Shown in pieces: positions 1-12,010 of a stretch of 64,000 bases of DNA. Source of the stretch: Tetradesmus obliquus (lineage: Eukaryota > Chlorophyta > Chlorophyceae > Sphaeropleales > Scenedesmaceae); NCBI GenBank assembly GCA_030272155.1, contig CP126199.1, forward strand, positions 5,196,501 through 5,260,500, in the 5' to 3' direction. Position numbers and translations under genes: made by a program. Below the pieces are notes generated by a model. That model was not told where the DNA came from. It saw only the letters and a program-made list of their open reading frames with translations, and made no database searches. Numbering within the stretch: position 1 is the stretch's first letter; the number at the start of each line of letters is the position of its first letter.

Positions 1-68
1 AAGTGCCTCTCCCAGCTGTGCAGTCTCCTGCCATGTTACATCAGCACTGCTATTGCCGCTGCCCTCAC

Positions 69-2833
69 CTGCCGCTCTAACATGAGCCGCTTTTGGCTGT
101 GCAGCGGGAAATTTGTCTGGAAGTCCTTGGCGTCCTTCACGTAGAAGTTCACGCCGATGCGCGCCGTCTGGAACTCCACTGTGAACTTTCCATCCTGCAC
201 CAGGCTGTAGCTGGGCTCCGAGGAGCTGCTAAACAGCGTGAGGCCCACAATCAGCAGCACCGGCAGCAGCTGCGGGCGGCCGCAGCAGCAACACCACCAC
301 AGGTCAGCAGTTGCTCAGCAGTCGACACGACTACAAGACACATGTGCCAGCTGTCAACGCTGCATGCCAACCAGTGGAATGCAGCAGCATCCAGCTGTAG
401 CTCGCAACATGCGCTGACAGCTGCTCTGCTGAAAACCACACAAGACCTCCGCCTCGTCCATGACCTGCACAACAAATAAAATATATAAAAATTCACCATT
501 GCTGCATAAAGCAGTAACAGTTACTGCTGCAGCGCAGCATAAACAATATATGATAATAGCACAGTTGGCTCACCTGCATGAGCCCCAGCATCGCGCCGCG
601 CTGCTGCTCCTCGCGGCTTGGCGGCCGCTGCTGCTGCGCTGCTTGTGCACGCTGGGCAGGGAAGCCGCCAAAGTGGCTGCGGAACACGCGCGAGTTGCCG
701 CCAAAGCCGCCGCCGCTGCGCAGCGGAAAGTCAAAGGCCAGAAAAGCATGACATGCATGGTGAGGTTGTAGCGCAGTGCAGCAGCAGCAGCAGCAGCAGT
801 GTCCCCAACAGGCCATGCACGTCACGCAGCACATACTCAAGGCAAGCAATAACCCACATGCACGACGTGTGCTAGTGACAGCTGACCTCCTGAGCTGTGC
901 GGAACTGCCGGCCTGTGTCCGCCAACACACACAAGGCAGCCAAACAGCGACAGCCACAGCCGTGACAGCTGATACACTTCATGTATGCGTGGTGACGCCT
1001 GCATGCAGCCTCACCCGAAGAACATGTTGAAGATCTCCTCTGGGTCAAAGTCATCAGGCCCGCTGTAGTAGTACTGCGCAGCGCTGGGCCCCCGCCGGCC
1101 TGACGACGCTGCTGCTGCCTGCGCTGCTGCACTGTTCTCGTACCCCGTCCTGCAAGCAGGAGACACACACAATTGCTTGGTGCGTTGTCAGGCGGCAGTG
1201 CACAGTGCAGGTGCCATACAAGAGCAGCCGTCTGCTTCGTATTGCTGCTGGCTGTGCCGCTGATACAAGATGTTGCTGTGGATCCAGTCTGCTAATATTC
1301 AGGCGGCAGCAGCTGCTGCCTCTCCTGCTGATGGCCCAGCCCCATATCATCCTCGCACGTCCCGCACCTGTCATAGTAGGCTCGCTTGTCAGCGCTGCTG
1401 AGGCAGCTGAAGGCCTTGCTGAGCAGCTTGAAGGCCTCGTCAGCATGCAGCGCCTTGTTCTTGTCAGGGTGCAGCCGCAGCGCCAGCTGCGGTGATGCAC
1501 ATATGTAAGACGCAGCACGTTGAAGGGCATGATGAGTGAACGGGTATCAGCACAATGACAGAAAGTCCCAGGTGAAGCTGCTGCTGAACAACGAATGAGC
1601 AGCCGGGCCAATACACGTGCCCGCATGCTGGCTCACGCATGTGCATGCATGCAGATGTACATGCATGCTGCACCACTTTGTGCCTTGCCTCCGGCCAAGG
1701 GCACGCACACGCATTACAGCAGGTCCGAGAGTGCTGTTGCACATACATTAGCGTGCAGCTGCACACACATACAGACGCGTGACAGTCGTAGGGGGGCGGC
1801 CACCACAATGCACCTGTCATCAGTGATCTCAGAGCGAGCTGCAGGACTCTAAAGCAAGCATGCACAGCAGATACCTGGCGCCCGCCTCCTGCATGAAAGC
1901 ACAGTTGGCTGGCACACAGTGGCTGTAGATATGCAATTGCACACGAGAAGCTGCACACTTCCCATCTGCAGCAGCTGTCCTCACCTTCCTGTACGCCTGC
2001 TTGATGTCTGCCTCAGATGCATCCTTCGGCACCCCCAGCACATCATAAAAGCCCTTGGCTTTCAGGATCTGCTGCACTACCTGCCGCTGCTCAGGCGTAA
2101 CAGAGGGGTCCTCCTGCACTGGCTTCTGCTGCTGCTGCTGCCTGTTGCGAAGGCCCTCACTGCCACCCATGCCACGCGGGTGCTGCTGCTGGCTGCTGCT
2201 GCCGCTATGCTGCTGATGTGAGTGCCGCGCACTATGATGCTGCTGGCTGTGCTGCTGTTGGCTGTGCGCCCGGTTGTGCTGCTGGTGCTGCTGGTTGTGC
2301 TGCTGCTGCCTGTGTTGCTGCTGGTGCTGGTCGTGGCTGCTGCTGCGGTCACTGTGTCCGTTGGCTGCTGCCGGGGCGGTTCTGCCATCGCGTGTCAATT
2401 CACTAATGAACACCTGAACCTGCAGCAGCATGCTTTCCGTCTGCACAATGGCAGCACAGTGGTGAACAGGGCAAACTGCATAAGCCATGGTCCCTTGAGT
2501 AGTTAACAGCCGCTGCTACATCAACAGCTACGCCACACAGCCAAATCGAGGACTGTTTGCTGCCAGGTGCAGAGCAGCACTGTGTAGGTTCATAGTTGTC
2601 CTGCAAGGGCTTCCGCACACTGTAGTGCTACAAGGCACAAGTGCAGCCATAAAGTATATGCTTGGCAGGCAGCTGTGTATGACAACGCAGAAGCCCACCT
2701 GGCTGCAGCGGTACAGCTTGTGTGCTTTTTGGCTGAACTTTTCAGCACGGACATGATCGCCTGCCCGCAGCGCTGCCTTGGCTATCTCCAAGCACTCAAA
2801 GGCGGCGTCGCGGTTTGCTATGCTTTCAGACAT
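69..2833 (-). CDS. DnaJ/DUF1977 co-chaperone (DNAJB12/B14 type), C-terminus off left edge
   Basis: Exons on the minus strand: 2833-2699, 2419-1985, 1486-1368, 1149-1015, 715-574, 269-69, then a GTGAGG donor leading out of the window; splice phases agree throughout. The N-terminus (MSESIANRDAAFECLEIAK) matches the short helical repeat that opens DNAJB12/B14 proteins. A long Gln/His/Ser linker follows. The J domain is FYDVLGVPKDASEADIKQAY plus LHPDKNK, so the HPD motif is intact and lies across the exon 2/3 junction. A Gly/Phe-rich stretch (FFGGGGFGGN) and a hydrophobic segment (LLPVLLIVGLTLF) precede the start of DUF1977 (YSLVQDGKFTVEFQT). Family knowledge: ER-membrane J proteins with a cytosolic J domain that recruit Hsp70 for membrane-protein quality control. 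No exon-edge duplicates were seen in this gene, unlike most neighbours. It is divergent from the SET gene. Confidence 0.88.
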
Positions 2834-4304
2834 GCTGTGCTGCACTGCCTGACGTTATTCAGACACCTGACACAAGCACCCAGCTGCTATGTCTCCTGTC
2901 TGTCCTGCAAACAGCAGCACTGCAGGGCCAGTACAACAGGGCATAGCAGCAACGTCAGTGTTTTGCTGGATGTAGCTGGATCGGATGCCCAACACCAACC
3001 CAAAACTGTAAAGTTTCATTACATGCATACATGAGGCGTATACACGCCAGCATGTCAACTAGGGCTGCTCCCAAGGTGAGTGCAGGACACAGTGTGCAGA
3101 TGGCGTGACCACTGGCGAACCAAAGCCAGCCGATGCATGGAAAACGTGCAAATGTATCATGTATAACATGGTGATGTAAGCAACAGCGAAACTGCAATGT
3201 GGAACGAACTGAGCGTGGTAGGCAGGGAACACCAGACAAGCGCGCCTACTATGGCAGCACCAGGTTACAACGCTGACCATCTGGATGTGCTGTTCTTTTT
3301 CACCTTTGAGCGTGCGAGGCTACCAGAAGCTAGCAGGTAGGACCGATGGATGAGCACGATGAAGGAACAAGCAAAAGGGAGTTGCACCTCGACGTCTGAT
3401 CAACAAGCCAGCGATCTGCTTGCAAACACTTGAACGAAAGACACCTGTAGTGCACACCAGTTACTCCTTCCAACTGACCAGGGACATGTGATACCATAAC
3501 AAGTTACTCAGCACAGGCTCGTGACCTCGTATGGCCTCATTAGCGCGTTATTGAGCGCTACCAACGTTGAAAATGGCGCATACTCAGCTCTCATAAGCAC
3601 TTGCTGCACATCATCAACAGCAGCATTGGCAGCAGCAGAAGCAGCAGCAACATGCATGTTTCACCAGCAGCAACACAGCTGCGACCTGCAGGGTACTTGC
3701 CAGGCACCCAGAACTGTCTGCCTCAACCTTTACCAGCTGTCCTGCAAACACGCGGTACGCCAGGAGTATGTTGCAGAGGTGCTCGTGCTCAGACGGCCGA
3801 CCTGCACGGATGTCCACACTGCGCATTTTACAGCCACTCTCACGCACACTTGCCTGTGAATCCCCTGCAGGTCCTGTGTCAGTTTGCAGCAGAAGCAGCA
3901 GCTGCAGACACCCGGTCGCCTGCAGCAGCAGCCAGAGTGACGCTGCAGAGTCAGCAGGTGCCAGCTGGCTGAGGTAGGATACCCTGCCTGTGCAATAGCT
4001 GCACAAGCCGCAGCAGCAGCAGCGGCAGCAGTTGCAGCAGCATCCTTGCTGGATTCAGTTCATCATGCACACAACTATGTGTTCATATCAACACACATTT
4101 CTGTTCAGATCAGCAACAGCTCATACTCTGCAGACTCGGCAGCCGCGAAAGCGTTGGTTGTGTTACTGAACATGCATGCTCACCATGTGCGTGAGTGTGC
4201 AAACTCGTTGTGCAACTATCATTCAACATGGTGTTGTATGTATGGTGAGTTTGTATCCTCATTCGTGTTGGTTGGTGGCGGTCTGACCCATAACCGTGCA
4301 ATGC
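2834..4304. other. Divergent intergenic region between DnaJ and SET genes
   Basis: No coding exon could be supported. Short CAG runs occur (3620-3650, 4010-4040). One or more 5' exons of the SET gene probably lie here, because its first recognisable exon has no upstream ATG in frame; a GTGAGT donor at 4250 is a candidate exon end but its phase does not fit cleanly. Confidence 0.5.
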
Positions 4305-7300
4305 AGAGACCGACAGTCTGCTGGCGGCCGCGGCAGGGGCAGCAGCAGCAGCAGAGGCAGGGGCGGCGGCAGGGGTGCAAGCAGCGGCAGGGGCCCAGGC
4401 AGCACTAGGCCATCAGCTGACCAGCGCAGCAGCAGGGGTGGCGTCAGAGGCAGGGGCAACGGCGGCGGCAGGTCTGGCGGGCAGCGCAGGCAGCAGCTGT
4501 CTGATGCTGACAGTGATGCAGCAGCACAAGCAGCAGGAGATGCTTTCAGCACTCCCAGCAAAGGCTGGGGCTACCGCAGCGGGTACATCCGGTACCCCGA
4601 CGGGTATGACGCTGACAACCGCGATGATTACAACAGTCAAAGTAACAATGACGAGGATGACGAGGATGGTCCAGAGTTTGACCGCCGGCGCAGCGCCAGA
4701 AGCAGGGACAGCAGCAGCAGCAGCAGAGGCAGGGGACGCAGCCCGCCCTCTCGCAGAGCAGCAGCAGCAGATGCGGATTCAGGTGCCTCTGATTTTGTGG
4801 TGATTGGCAAAGCTGAATCGGGCTCCTACATGCATGCACTGTCAGAGCTTGAGGGCAAAGAAGGTGGCAGCTTCTGGGAGTCTGCTGTTGTGGATGATGA
4901 AGAAGAGGAGGAGGAAGAGGAGTATGAAGACGGCGGTGAAGATGAGGAGGAAGATGAGGATGAAGTTGGCGTGGAAGGTGGGCGGGAAGTTGAGCGCCGG
5001 GTGACACAGCGATTAGCACGCATCCTGGTTGTTGTTTGGCAGCTTGTCCCCGAAGCATGGCATGCACGGTTACTTTGCAATCGAGCAGCACACAACTTGT
5101 ACATAGCTCACCTCTGAGCTCTGCAGATGTTGTCCAGGTTCACCTGCTCTCTTGCGCTGCCTTTGATCATTGCTTCTTGCTGTTTGCCCTTGCTGCTGCG
5201 TCTACTGCACTGCAGAGGTTGCCAGCCTTATGCGAGAGCTGGCAGAAGGGCTGGGAGACGAGGAGGAGGAGCAGCAGCAGGGGCAGACGCAGCCGGCAGC
5301 AGCAGCAGCAGCAGCCTGGCGCGCCTGCTACATCAGCCGCCAAGTTCCAGCACCACAGCTGGGACCTGTGGCACTCAAGGCAGCACCAGGTGCGAGGCAT
5401 GCTCATATTCAATGTGAGACTGAGTCATTTGGATATGGCCTCAGTTACCATGGGGTGAATGCATTGTTTGTAAACAGCAGGATGCAGGTGCCCAGGCTCT
5501 AGCTGTGATGTGTGTTGCGACAGGCAGGTGTGTTGCAAGAGGTGCCCAGGCTCTAGCTGTGATGTGTGTTGCGACAGGCAGGTGTGTTGCAAGAGGTGCC
5601 CAGGCTCTAGCTGTGATGTGTGTTGCGACAGGCAGGTGTGTTGCAAGAGGTGCCCAGGCTCTAGCTGTGATGTGTGTTGCGACAGGCAGGTGTGTTGCAA
5701 GAGGTGCCCAGGCTCTAGCTGTGATGTGTGTTGCGACAGGCAGGTGTGTTGCAAGAGGTGCCCAGGCTCTAGCTGTGATGTGTGTTGCGACAGGCAGGTG
5801 TGTTGCAAGAGGTGCCCAGGCTCTAGCTGTGATGTGTGTTGCGACAGGCAGGTGTGTTGCAAGAGGTGCCCAGGCTCTAGCTGTGATGTGTGTTGCGACA
5901 GGCAGGTGTGTTGCAAGAGGTGCCCAGGCTCTAGCTGCGATGTGTGTTGCGACAGGCAGGTGTGTTGCAAGAGATGCGCGACACAGGGACATCAGTCGTA
6001 CGCGCAAGCACAGGCTAGCAGGCAGTGCTTTGCGCGCTGCTTTGCGCAGTGCTCGTGCTGCAGCACCTTTTTAAGGCTTACTGAAAATGCTGTATAACTT
6101 TTCCCGCCACACTGCTTGCCACACACTTTCTGCGCTTGCAGGAAAGGGCCGGGGCCTGTTCACAACTGCTGCTGTTGCTGCTGGGGACCTCCTGCTGGTG
6201 GCCCAGCCGCTGGCGCTGCTGTACTGTGAGGAAGGCACCACACCTGAAAACGAGGAGCTGGCTGAAGCACTGGCAGCAGCAGCGGCAGCAACAGCAGCAG
6301 CAGCAGGAGCGCAGCCGGCCAGCAGTAGCAGCAGCAGCGGCAGCAGCGGCGGAGGGCTGTCGCTGTGGCAGCAGCATGCGCTGCTGCAGCTGCGGGCGAC
6401 AGGTGAAGGGCCGGACACTGCTGCTGTGGATCCGCAGCTGCTGCAGCAGCTGCTAGGAGACCCTGCTGATGTGATAGCAGCTCCACAGATTGACCAGGCC
6501 AGCAGCAACAGCAGCAGTGAAGAGGCGAGCACGCAGCAGCAGCAGCAGCAGCAGGTAGCGCCACTGCCGCCGGCCAGTGCTGCTCTGCCGGGTGCCGACA
6601 GGGTGCTGCAGATTGTGCATGCCAATTGCACAGGTGAGGCTGACGCAAGCCGCAGTGCTTGGGCTCTGTTTTTTGTGCTTGATGCCTCTCAGAAGGGACC
6701 TTTGAGATACAGCCATGCAGCTGCTGCTGCAGCTCAGGCTCAATCGTCGCACGGTGACACAACAGCAGACAGATGCACCAGGTGTCTGGTTACAGCCCAT
6801 CCGTTTTGAGCGATTGGTGCAGTGTGTGCACATGTGCAGCTCCACACGCATGTATTGCTGCAGCATTGAACGCCATCTGTCCAAAAAGTGACACCCGACA
6901 GTGGTACCCTGATATTTTGCAGGTGAAGAGTTTGAGGATGCAGCACTTGCGCTGCTGCGTGGCAGCACCAGCTGCGGCCATTTGGGCGTGTGGCCTGCTG
7001 CAGCCATAATCAACCATGCTTGCTGCCCCAACGCACACGCGCTGCTGATAGGAGACAGGCTGGTGAGCAGCTGTCATATCAGCCCATGCCTTAGCTACAA
7101 GTTGTTCTGGCTGCGCGGCACACCTGTCTTGAGATCAACACACTGCAAGCACGCTAAGCGTTGTCATGTCAGCCCATACCTCTGCTCCACTTTTTTGGCT
7201 GTGCAGCACACCAGGCGCCGCCCCATCCACACACCTCGTCATGTAGGCAGCAATACGCCATGCACTTGCCCAAGCATACACAAACACACGCACACACGTC

Positions 7301-9113
7301 CTCGCATGCCCTGCGCTGCAGGTGGTGCGTGCAGCGGAGGACATTGCTGCAGGGCAGCAGGTCACCCTGAGCTACCTGGGGCCGCAGCTGTTTGCGCCGG
7401 CGGCAGTACGCCAAGAGGAGCTGCGGCAGCAGTGGGGCTTTGACTGTGGCTGCGCCAGGTGGGTGCGACACAGCCAACATGAACACATGTGTCTGTGGTG
7501 TGATTATTGCATGAGGTGCATGATGAGTGCGCTCAACCATTGAGAACGTATTCTACATCCAGGGCTCGACACACCACAAGCAGCGACTGACAGGCGCTTC
7601 TAGAACCTGTTGCATCATGTTGCAAGTGATCTGCTGTTCAAAACATATGGCCCCTGTCTGTCATGATGCAGGTGCAAAGCAGAGGCACGCTACGCCGGCA
7701 GCAGCAGCAGCAGTGAGTCAACAACACTGTCGCAGCTGCTCATGGACACATACACTGCCTGCCAAGGCATGGCAGAGCAGCTTGATGAGGCAGTGGATGA
7801 AGATGATGCAGAGGCAGTAGCAGCCATGCAGCAGCAGCTGCAGGGGATGCAGCAGAAGGTGGAGGCAGGCATACGCGCAGCAAAGCCGCCCGCCAATGTG
7901 CGCCGGTGGCTGCAGGTATGTCTGTCGAACGGCGTGCATGCCACGTTCAGTCACTGATTCATCACAATCAGCATATCCCAGTAGCATTGGGCACTTGGCG
8001 CACAGCCAGGGTTGGTGTATTCAGTTGGCAGTTGTGCGCACAGCTTCACTGAGATGGAGCTGCTGCTTTTTGGCTGAAGTTGGCTCACAGCGTCTGCTGT
8101 GTGGCTTCTGTTTCACTTTTGATGCTGCTGCTGCCGCCGCTCCTGCTGCTGCTTCTGGTGGTGTTACGTCCATTTGGATTTTTCAAACCACGCCAAAAAG
8201 CCACGCCAAAAAGCCACACAATTCCAGCAGCATCTGCGCCGACAGCTGCTACATTCTTCAGAACACACAACTGTTGCTGCTGCTGCTGCTGCTGCTGCAG
8301 GCCTCAGTGTACGATCTGTACGACCTGCTCAGCCTCTGCGCCGACCAGCTGCCCGCAGCACCACCCAAAGCAGCAGCCAGCGGCAGGCGCGGCCCAGGCA
8401 AGAAGCAGCCTGCAGCTCCCGCAATAGAGTCGGAAGCGCTGGCGGCTTGTGCGCGCATTGTGGGGGCCGTGACGCCGGGCAGCAGCGCACATGCAGACTT
8501 GACGACTGAGTACATGGTCAGGTGGGTTGTGCTGTTCTGCGTGTGCTCTACGCTTCTTTGTGCTGCGCTGCATGCGCATCCGCATGCGCATGCGCATGCG
8601 CTGTTTACTGGCTGTACGTCAGGTTATCCAGCCCTCATCATTACGGCTATGGTGCGCTTGCATTTCTCCTCTCCCGTCAGTGACAACCCGTTCATCTGCA
8701 CTCCACCTGCGGTGGCTCGTCCTTTCAGAAGTATTGACTGGTGCTGCATGTTTGTAGTCGGGGCTTTCTCGTAAACAGTGTGGAACGAGGCATACTCGTT
8801 CTTTGATTGCGTGCGTGTGCATTTGGATGTATGTGCTGCAGGACTGAGGCCCGCTTTGGTGAGGGCTACCAGGAGGCTGCAGATGCGCTGCGCATGTGCC
8901 TGACATGACTCTCAAAACATTGTTTGTGATTTGCATGTTGTGTGTGCGTCTGATTTGCGCCGCAGGTCTGAGGCCCGCTTTGGCGAGGGGCACCAGGAGG
9001 CGGCAGATGCGCTGCGCATGTGCAGCGCAGCACATGTAGCTCGCTACGGGCCCATCAGCAAAGGCTTGCTGCAGCTGCTGATGGACACGCGTGCTGGCGC
9101 AGCGCTGCTGTGA
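4305..9113 (+). CDS. SET-domain protein with RG-rich acidic N-terminal extension
   Basis: Exons: about 4305-4977, 5216-5389, 6142-6633, 6923-7062, 7322-7458, 7672-7915, 8301-8521, 8966-9113; phases match at every junction. The N-terminus carries RG/RGG repeats (GGRGRGSSSSRGRGGGRG) and a long Asp/Glu tract, typical of RNA-binding or nuclear proteins. The SET domain is split: the opening GKGRGLFTTAAVAAGD at 6142, a low-complexity Ala/Gln/Ser insertion, then INHACCPNA (AdoMet-binding NHxCxPN) at 7010-7030, VTLSYLG, and a post-SET-like Cys cluster WGFDCGCARCKAE. This places it with SMYD/ASHR-type lysine methyltransferases, but no MYND finger is seen. The C-terminal part is helical. The start codon is unresolved. 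The last exon exists in several tandem copies, and its TGA overlaps a possible GTGAG donor, so a further 3' exon cannot be excluded. The substrate is unknown. Confidence 0.8.
5488..5972. repeat. 54-bp minisatellite, nine near-identical copies, inside SET-gene intron 2
   Basis: A 54-bp unit beginning GTGCCCAGGCTCTAGCTGTG repeats nine times with almost no divergence; the last copy is degenerate. It lies wholly within the 5390-6141 intron. Because 54 is a multiple of three and the unit lacks stops in several frames, long artefactual ORFs run through it on both strands. Each unit contains CAGGCAG followed by GTGTGT, which resembles adjoining acceptor and donor sites. Confidence 0.97.
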
Positions 9114-9367
9114 GTTAAACCTCTGAGATGCTGCAGATCTGCCGAGAGTTCACCCGGCTGCACGTGGTGCGCTACGGGCCCATCAACAGGGGGCTGCTGC
9201 AGCTGCTGATGGACACGCGGGCTGGAGCAGCACTGCTGTGAGTAGTTCACTGAGATGCTGCAGATCTGCTGAGAGTTCAGCCGGCCGCATGTGGTGTGCT
9301 ACGGGCCAATCAGCAAAGGCTTGCTGCAGCTGCTGATGGACACGCGCGCTGGAGCAGCGCTGCTGTG
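8842..9367 (+). repeat. Tandem copies of the SET gene's last exon
   Basis: The exon start at 8966 (CAG then GTCTGAGGCCCGCTTTGG) has an upstream copy at 8842-8901. The exon end (encoding RYGPISKGLLQLLMDTRAGA) at about 9045-9113 recurs at 9160-9240 and 9295-9367. The three ends all read CTGCTGTGAG, so TGA stop and GTGAG donor are both conserved. Copies differ by scattered substitutions. Confidence 0.9.
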
Positions 9368-10637
9368 AGGCAGATGCTTACAGATGTGCTGTAGTTCTGC
9401 TGCTGTTTGTGGATGCGGGCATGATGAGGCATTCTCGGGTGCATCGGCACGCGGCAGCTTGATGCTTGGTGCCGGCTGCTGCATGTTCTGGGTTGGCTGA
9501 TGTCATGTGTGGTGGTAGCTGCGTTGAGCGCTCCATAGGCTTGATGGTAAACAGCGATCATCTCTTGCTTAGCTCTCTTGACTCATTGAATGAGCCCCAA
9601 GAATGTAACTGAGGTTTGTCAGTGATTTGCTCGACCAGATGAGCCTCTTTTGGCTTTGATTGTGAGTGGGCCTGCTGAGCCCCTATGACTCTGCTGTTGG
9701 TACAGGATGCCGCTTAGCACAGTGCTGGTGCTGATGATGGTTGCAGTGGATGCCGCTTAGCACAGTGTGTGCTGTTTGCGCTTGATCTTGATTAGATCTT
9801 GCTTACTTACAGATGTCATCTCAGTGCTTTCTGGACCCCACGAGCCTTGTCTGGCTCCTTTGTGGGTGGGCCTGCGGCCCTACTTTGGTAATTGGTGATT
9901 GGCAATTGGTAACTCTATCAAGGGCCCGTACTGTAGGTGCACAAGGCAGGTGCATTGCTGTGCACACTTGACACGCACAGAGGCGGCAACCTGTTCAATG
10001 AGAGAGAGGTCTGTTACAGGGGTGGGCAAGCTATCGCCCTAGAGCGAGTCACTTGCCCCTCTTTCAGCTCACATATCATGAGAACCCGATAGCAAGCCAC
10101 AAGATGCAACCAAAGTAAAACTCCAGAGGCATCTTGCAGCCCCTACCTCCCCATAAACCAACAAGTACATGCAGTGCAGCATGTGCGAAGTGCAGCACGA
10201 AAAGCAGCAGGGTGCTCAAAGCACAGGGCACAAAACGCACAAGGGAAGGCAGGCATGGTCCAAACAGCAAGCGGGATGCACAACGGTGCTGCTTACCATA
10301 GGTGTTCGGCATGATTGCACCAAGGCACTGCTGTACACACCAGACTGCAGCAAGCAGGAGCACGCGGGACCGACAGGAGACACTGCATGTGACATGCAAA
10401 CTAAGGTGCTACTGCTTCTGCAATCCTCATGGCTGACAAGCACAGAAGCACGCAATGCGACACACAGAGCTGAAAAATCAAGCACAGTGACACACGACAT
10501 GCAACATGGCCTTGCCAGAAAGTGGAAATTGGACAACTACTGACAGCACATCATGTAAAAGCAGGAAGGTCAACCAGAGCGGGGCACCAGTACAATGCGC
10601 AGCTGTGCTGGATCAGATCGCAAGAACGGGTGATCTT
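9368..10637. other. Intergenic region, no gene recognised
   Basis: No conserved coding exon seen. Near 9690-9770 a short segment containing GGATGCCGCTTAGCACAGTG is present twice in tandem. The AT-richer stretch 9880-9920 repeats TTGGTAATTGGTGATTGGCAA-like words. Confidence 0.5.
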
Positions 10638-12010
10638 CATTACATTACATTACATTACATTACATGCTCCACTCAACGAGGAGTGGGAACCCCAGTCAGG
10701 TCTTCAAGCACCGCAACACGCCAATGAGCCGGCGCAGCCTCCATTGCCACAAAATCAGCAAGCAATTCCCAAAACCGCAAAACCGCCTGCTGCTTCGCCT
10801 CCTGTGACACCTGCGCTAGTAGTTGCTGTCGCTGTTGTTGTTGTTGCAGCAGCTGCTGCTGCCTACGCTGCTCAACCAGCTGGTTATGCTGTTGCTGCGC
10901 AGCAGTGAGAGCTGCAGGCTGAAACACATCTGTAACAGGTACCTGCCATTGCGGCGGCGGCGCAGACGGCCGCGGCGCAGCAGGCGCGGGCGGCGGAATG
11001 TGCAGCGTGTTAGCCTGCCGTCGGCCAACATCCATGGCATTCAGAGCAGCTAAACAAATAAACCCCCAAACACCCTGGTGGAGCCGCTTAGGGCCGGGAG
11101 GCCGCTGCATCAACCAGACATGCCGCATAGCAAGCGGCGGGCGGCCTGCAGCCCGCGTACACCATGTTGCAGGCAACGCAGACAGCAGGCTGTCAATCAC
11201 CGCTACCGCAACTGGGCACTCCCAAAAATGGTGCACCAGACCAGGGCACGCAGCGCCACACATGCATGTATCATGCTGCTGGTGCATGCGCTGCGACGTA
11301 GGCAGGCCATCCATGATCAGCCGCCAATACGTCTCCTTGTACGCATTATCCCAGCGCATCTTCCATAGTGCGCCCTGGGCGGCCGCCACACATTGCAAAC
11401 CACGAGTCAACGCCGCGGGCGGGGCACCCGCACCGATCGCAACACTGACAAACCTAGTGCGCCGCTCCTGGCGCTCAGCACGCAGGGGACCAAGCTGCAA
11501 TGAGGTAGCTTCACGAACAGACAATTGCGCAACAGACACCGTCTTGCCGCGATGATTCCGCCAGCCTAGCCGCGCCACCAACATGGCCTCAACATGCTGC
11601 TCTGCTGCAGAAGGCACACATGGCGGGTCTGGCACAGCTGCAGGCGGCCAGGGCCGGTCTGCTGCAGGATGCCGCACAACAGCCAAGGCAGCCCGATGCC
11701 ACGGCATGGGCAACAAGTTAACCAAGTCTGTCAAATCTGCCGATTCGTTGTCTGCATTGCTGAAGTTGGAGCCGTACGGCAGCAATGGGTGTGGCAGCTG
11801 CTGCCGTGCAGCATGCTGGATCACATGCCAGGCGCGACAGAGATCGGCCACAGTGCGGATGCGCGGCCGACACTTGCCGCCAGAACATGCATGTGGCCCG
11901 CGCACAGAGGGCACGGGATGCATTTGCAGCCCACCGGGCACAAACCCAACCATTGCTTCATTGAGCAATATACCACCCGGGTTGTAGTGGTGTATACTAG
12001 ACGATATGTA
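10638..12010 (-). mobile_element. 5'-truncated non-LTR retrotransposon (LINE)
   Basis: On the minus strand a 431-residue open frame ends near 10673 and is followed by a (TAATG)n tail (plus strand CATTA x5 at 10638-10662). A 3' microsatellite tail and a 5'-truncated body are the usual signature of target-primed reverse transcription. Frame coding similarity extends a little upstream of the first ATG (to about 12010) and then stops. I could not identify a target-site duplication with confidence. Confidence 0.75.
10673..11968 (-). CDS. LINE ORF2 C-terminal fragment with zf-RVT zinc-binding motif
   Basis: The intact 431-residue frame contains the block WDNAYKETYWRLIMDGLPTS followed by CMCGAACPGLVHHFWECPVA, the CxCG...HxxxxC pattern of the zf-RVT domain found after the reverse transcriptase in plant and algal LINEs. 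A Gln-rich C-terminal tail follows, with no intron signature. The RT catalytic region (YxDD) is missing, so this copy is not autonomous. The lack of frameshifts in 1.3 kb suggests a young insertion. It is not a host gene in my view. Confidence 0.75.
   Translation of the reverse strand: MLNEAMVGFVPGGLQMHPVPSVRGPHACSGGKCRPRIRTVADLCRAWHVIQHAARQQLPHPLLPYGSNFSNADNESADLTDLVNLLPMPWHRAALAVVRHPAADRPWPPAAVPDPPCVPSAAEQHVEAMLVARLGWRNHRGKTVSVAQLSVREATSLQLGPLRAERQERRTRFVSVAIGAGAPPAALTRGLQCVAAAQGALWKMRWDNAYKETYWRLIMDGLPTSQRMHQQHDTCMCGAACPGLVHHFWECPVAVAVIDSLLSALPATWCTRAAGRPPLAMRHVWLMQRPPGPKRLHQGVWGFICLAALNAMDVGRRQANTLHIPPPAPAAPRPSAPPPQWQVPVTDVFQPAALTAAQQQHNQLVEQRRQQQLLQQQQQRQQLLAQVSQEAKQQAVLRFWELLADFVAMEAAPAHWRVAVLEDLTGVPTPR

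Noticed and set aside
4296-4304. GTG start for the SET protein
   Set aside because: Non-AUG starts are rare in nuclear genes; an acceptor (CAG) lies at 4303-4305 in the sequence TGCAG/AGAC, so an upstream exon is more likely.
5488-5972. CRISPR-like array
   Set aside because: Head-to-tail 54-bp repeats with no unique spacers, in a eukaryotic intron.
5425-6097. Four long overlapping reading frames of 180-195 codons with 18-residue repeats on both strands
   Set aside because: They are a by-product of the 54-bp minisatellite, whose period is a multiple of three; splice phases on either side place the region inside an intron.
10638-10662. Independent microsatellite
   Set aside because: Its position exactly at the 3' end of the LINE makes it the element's tail.
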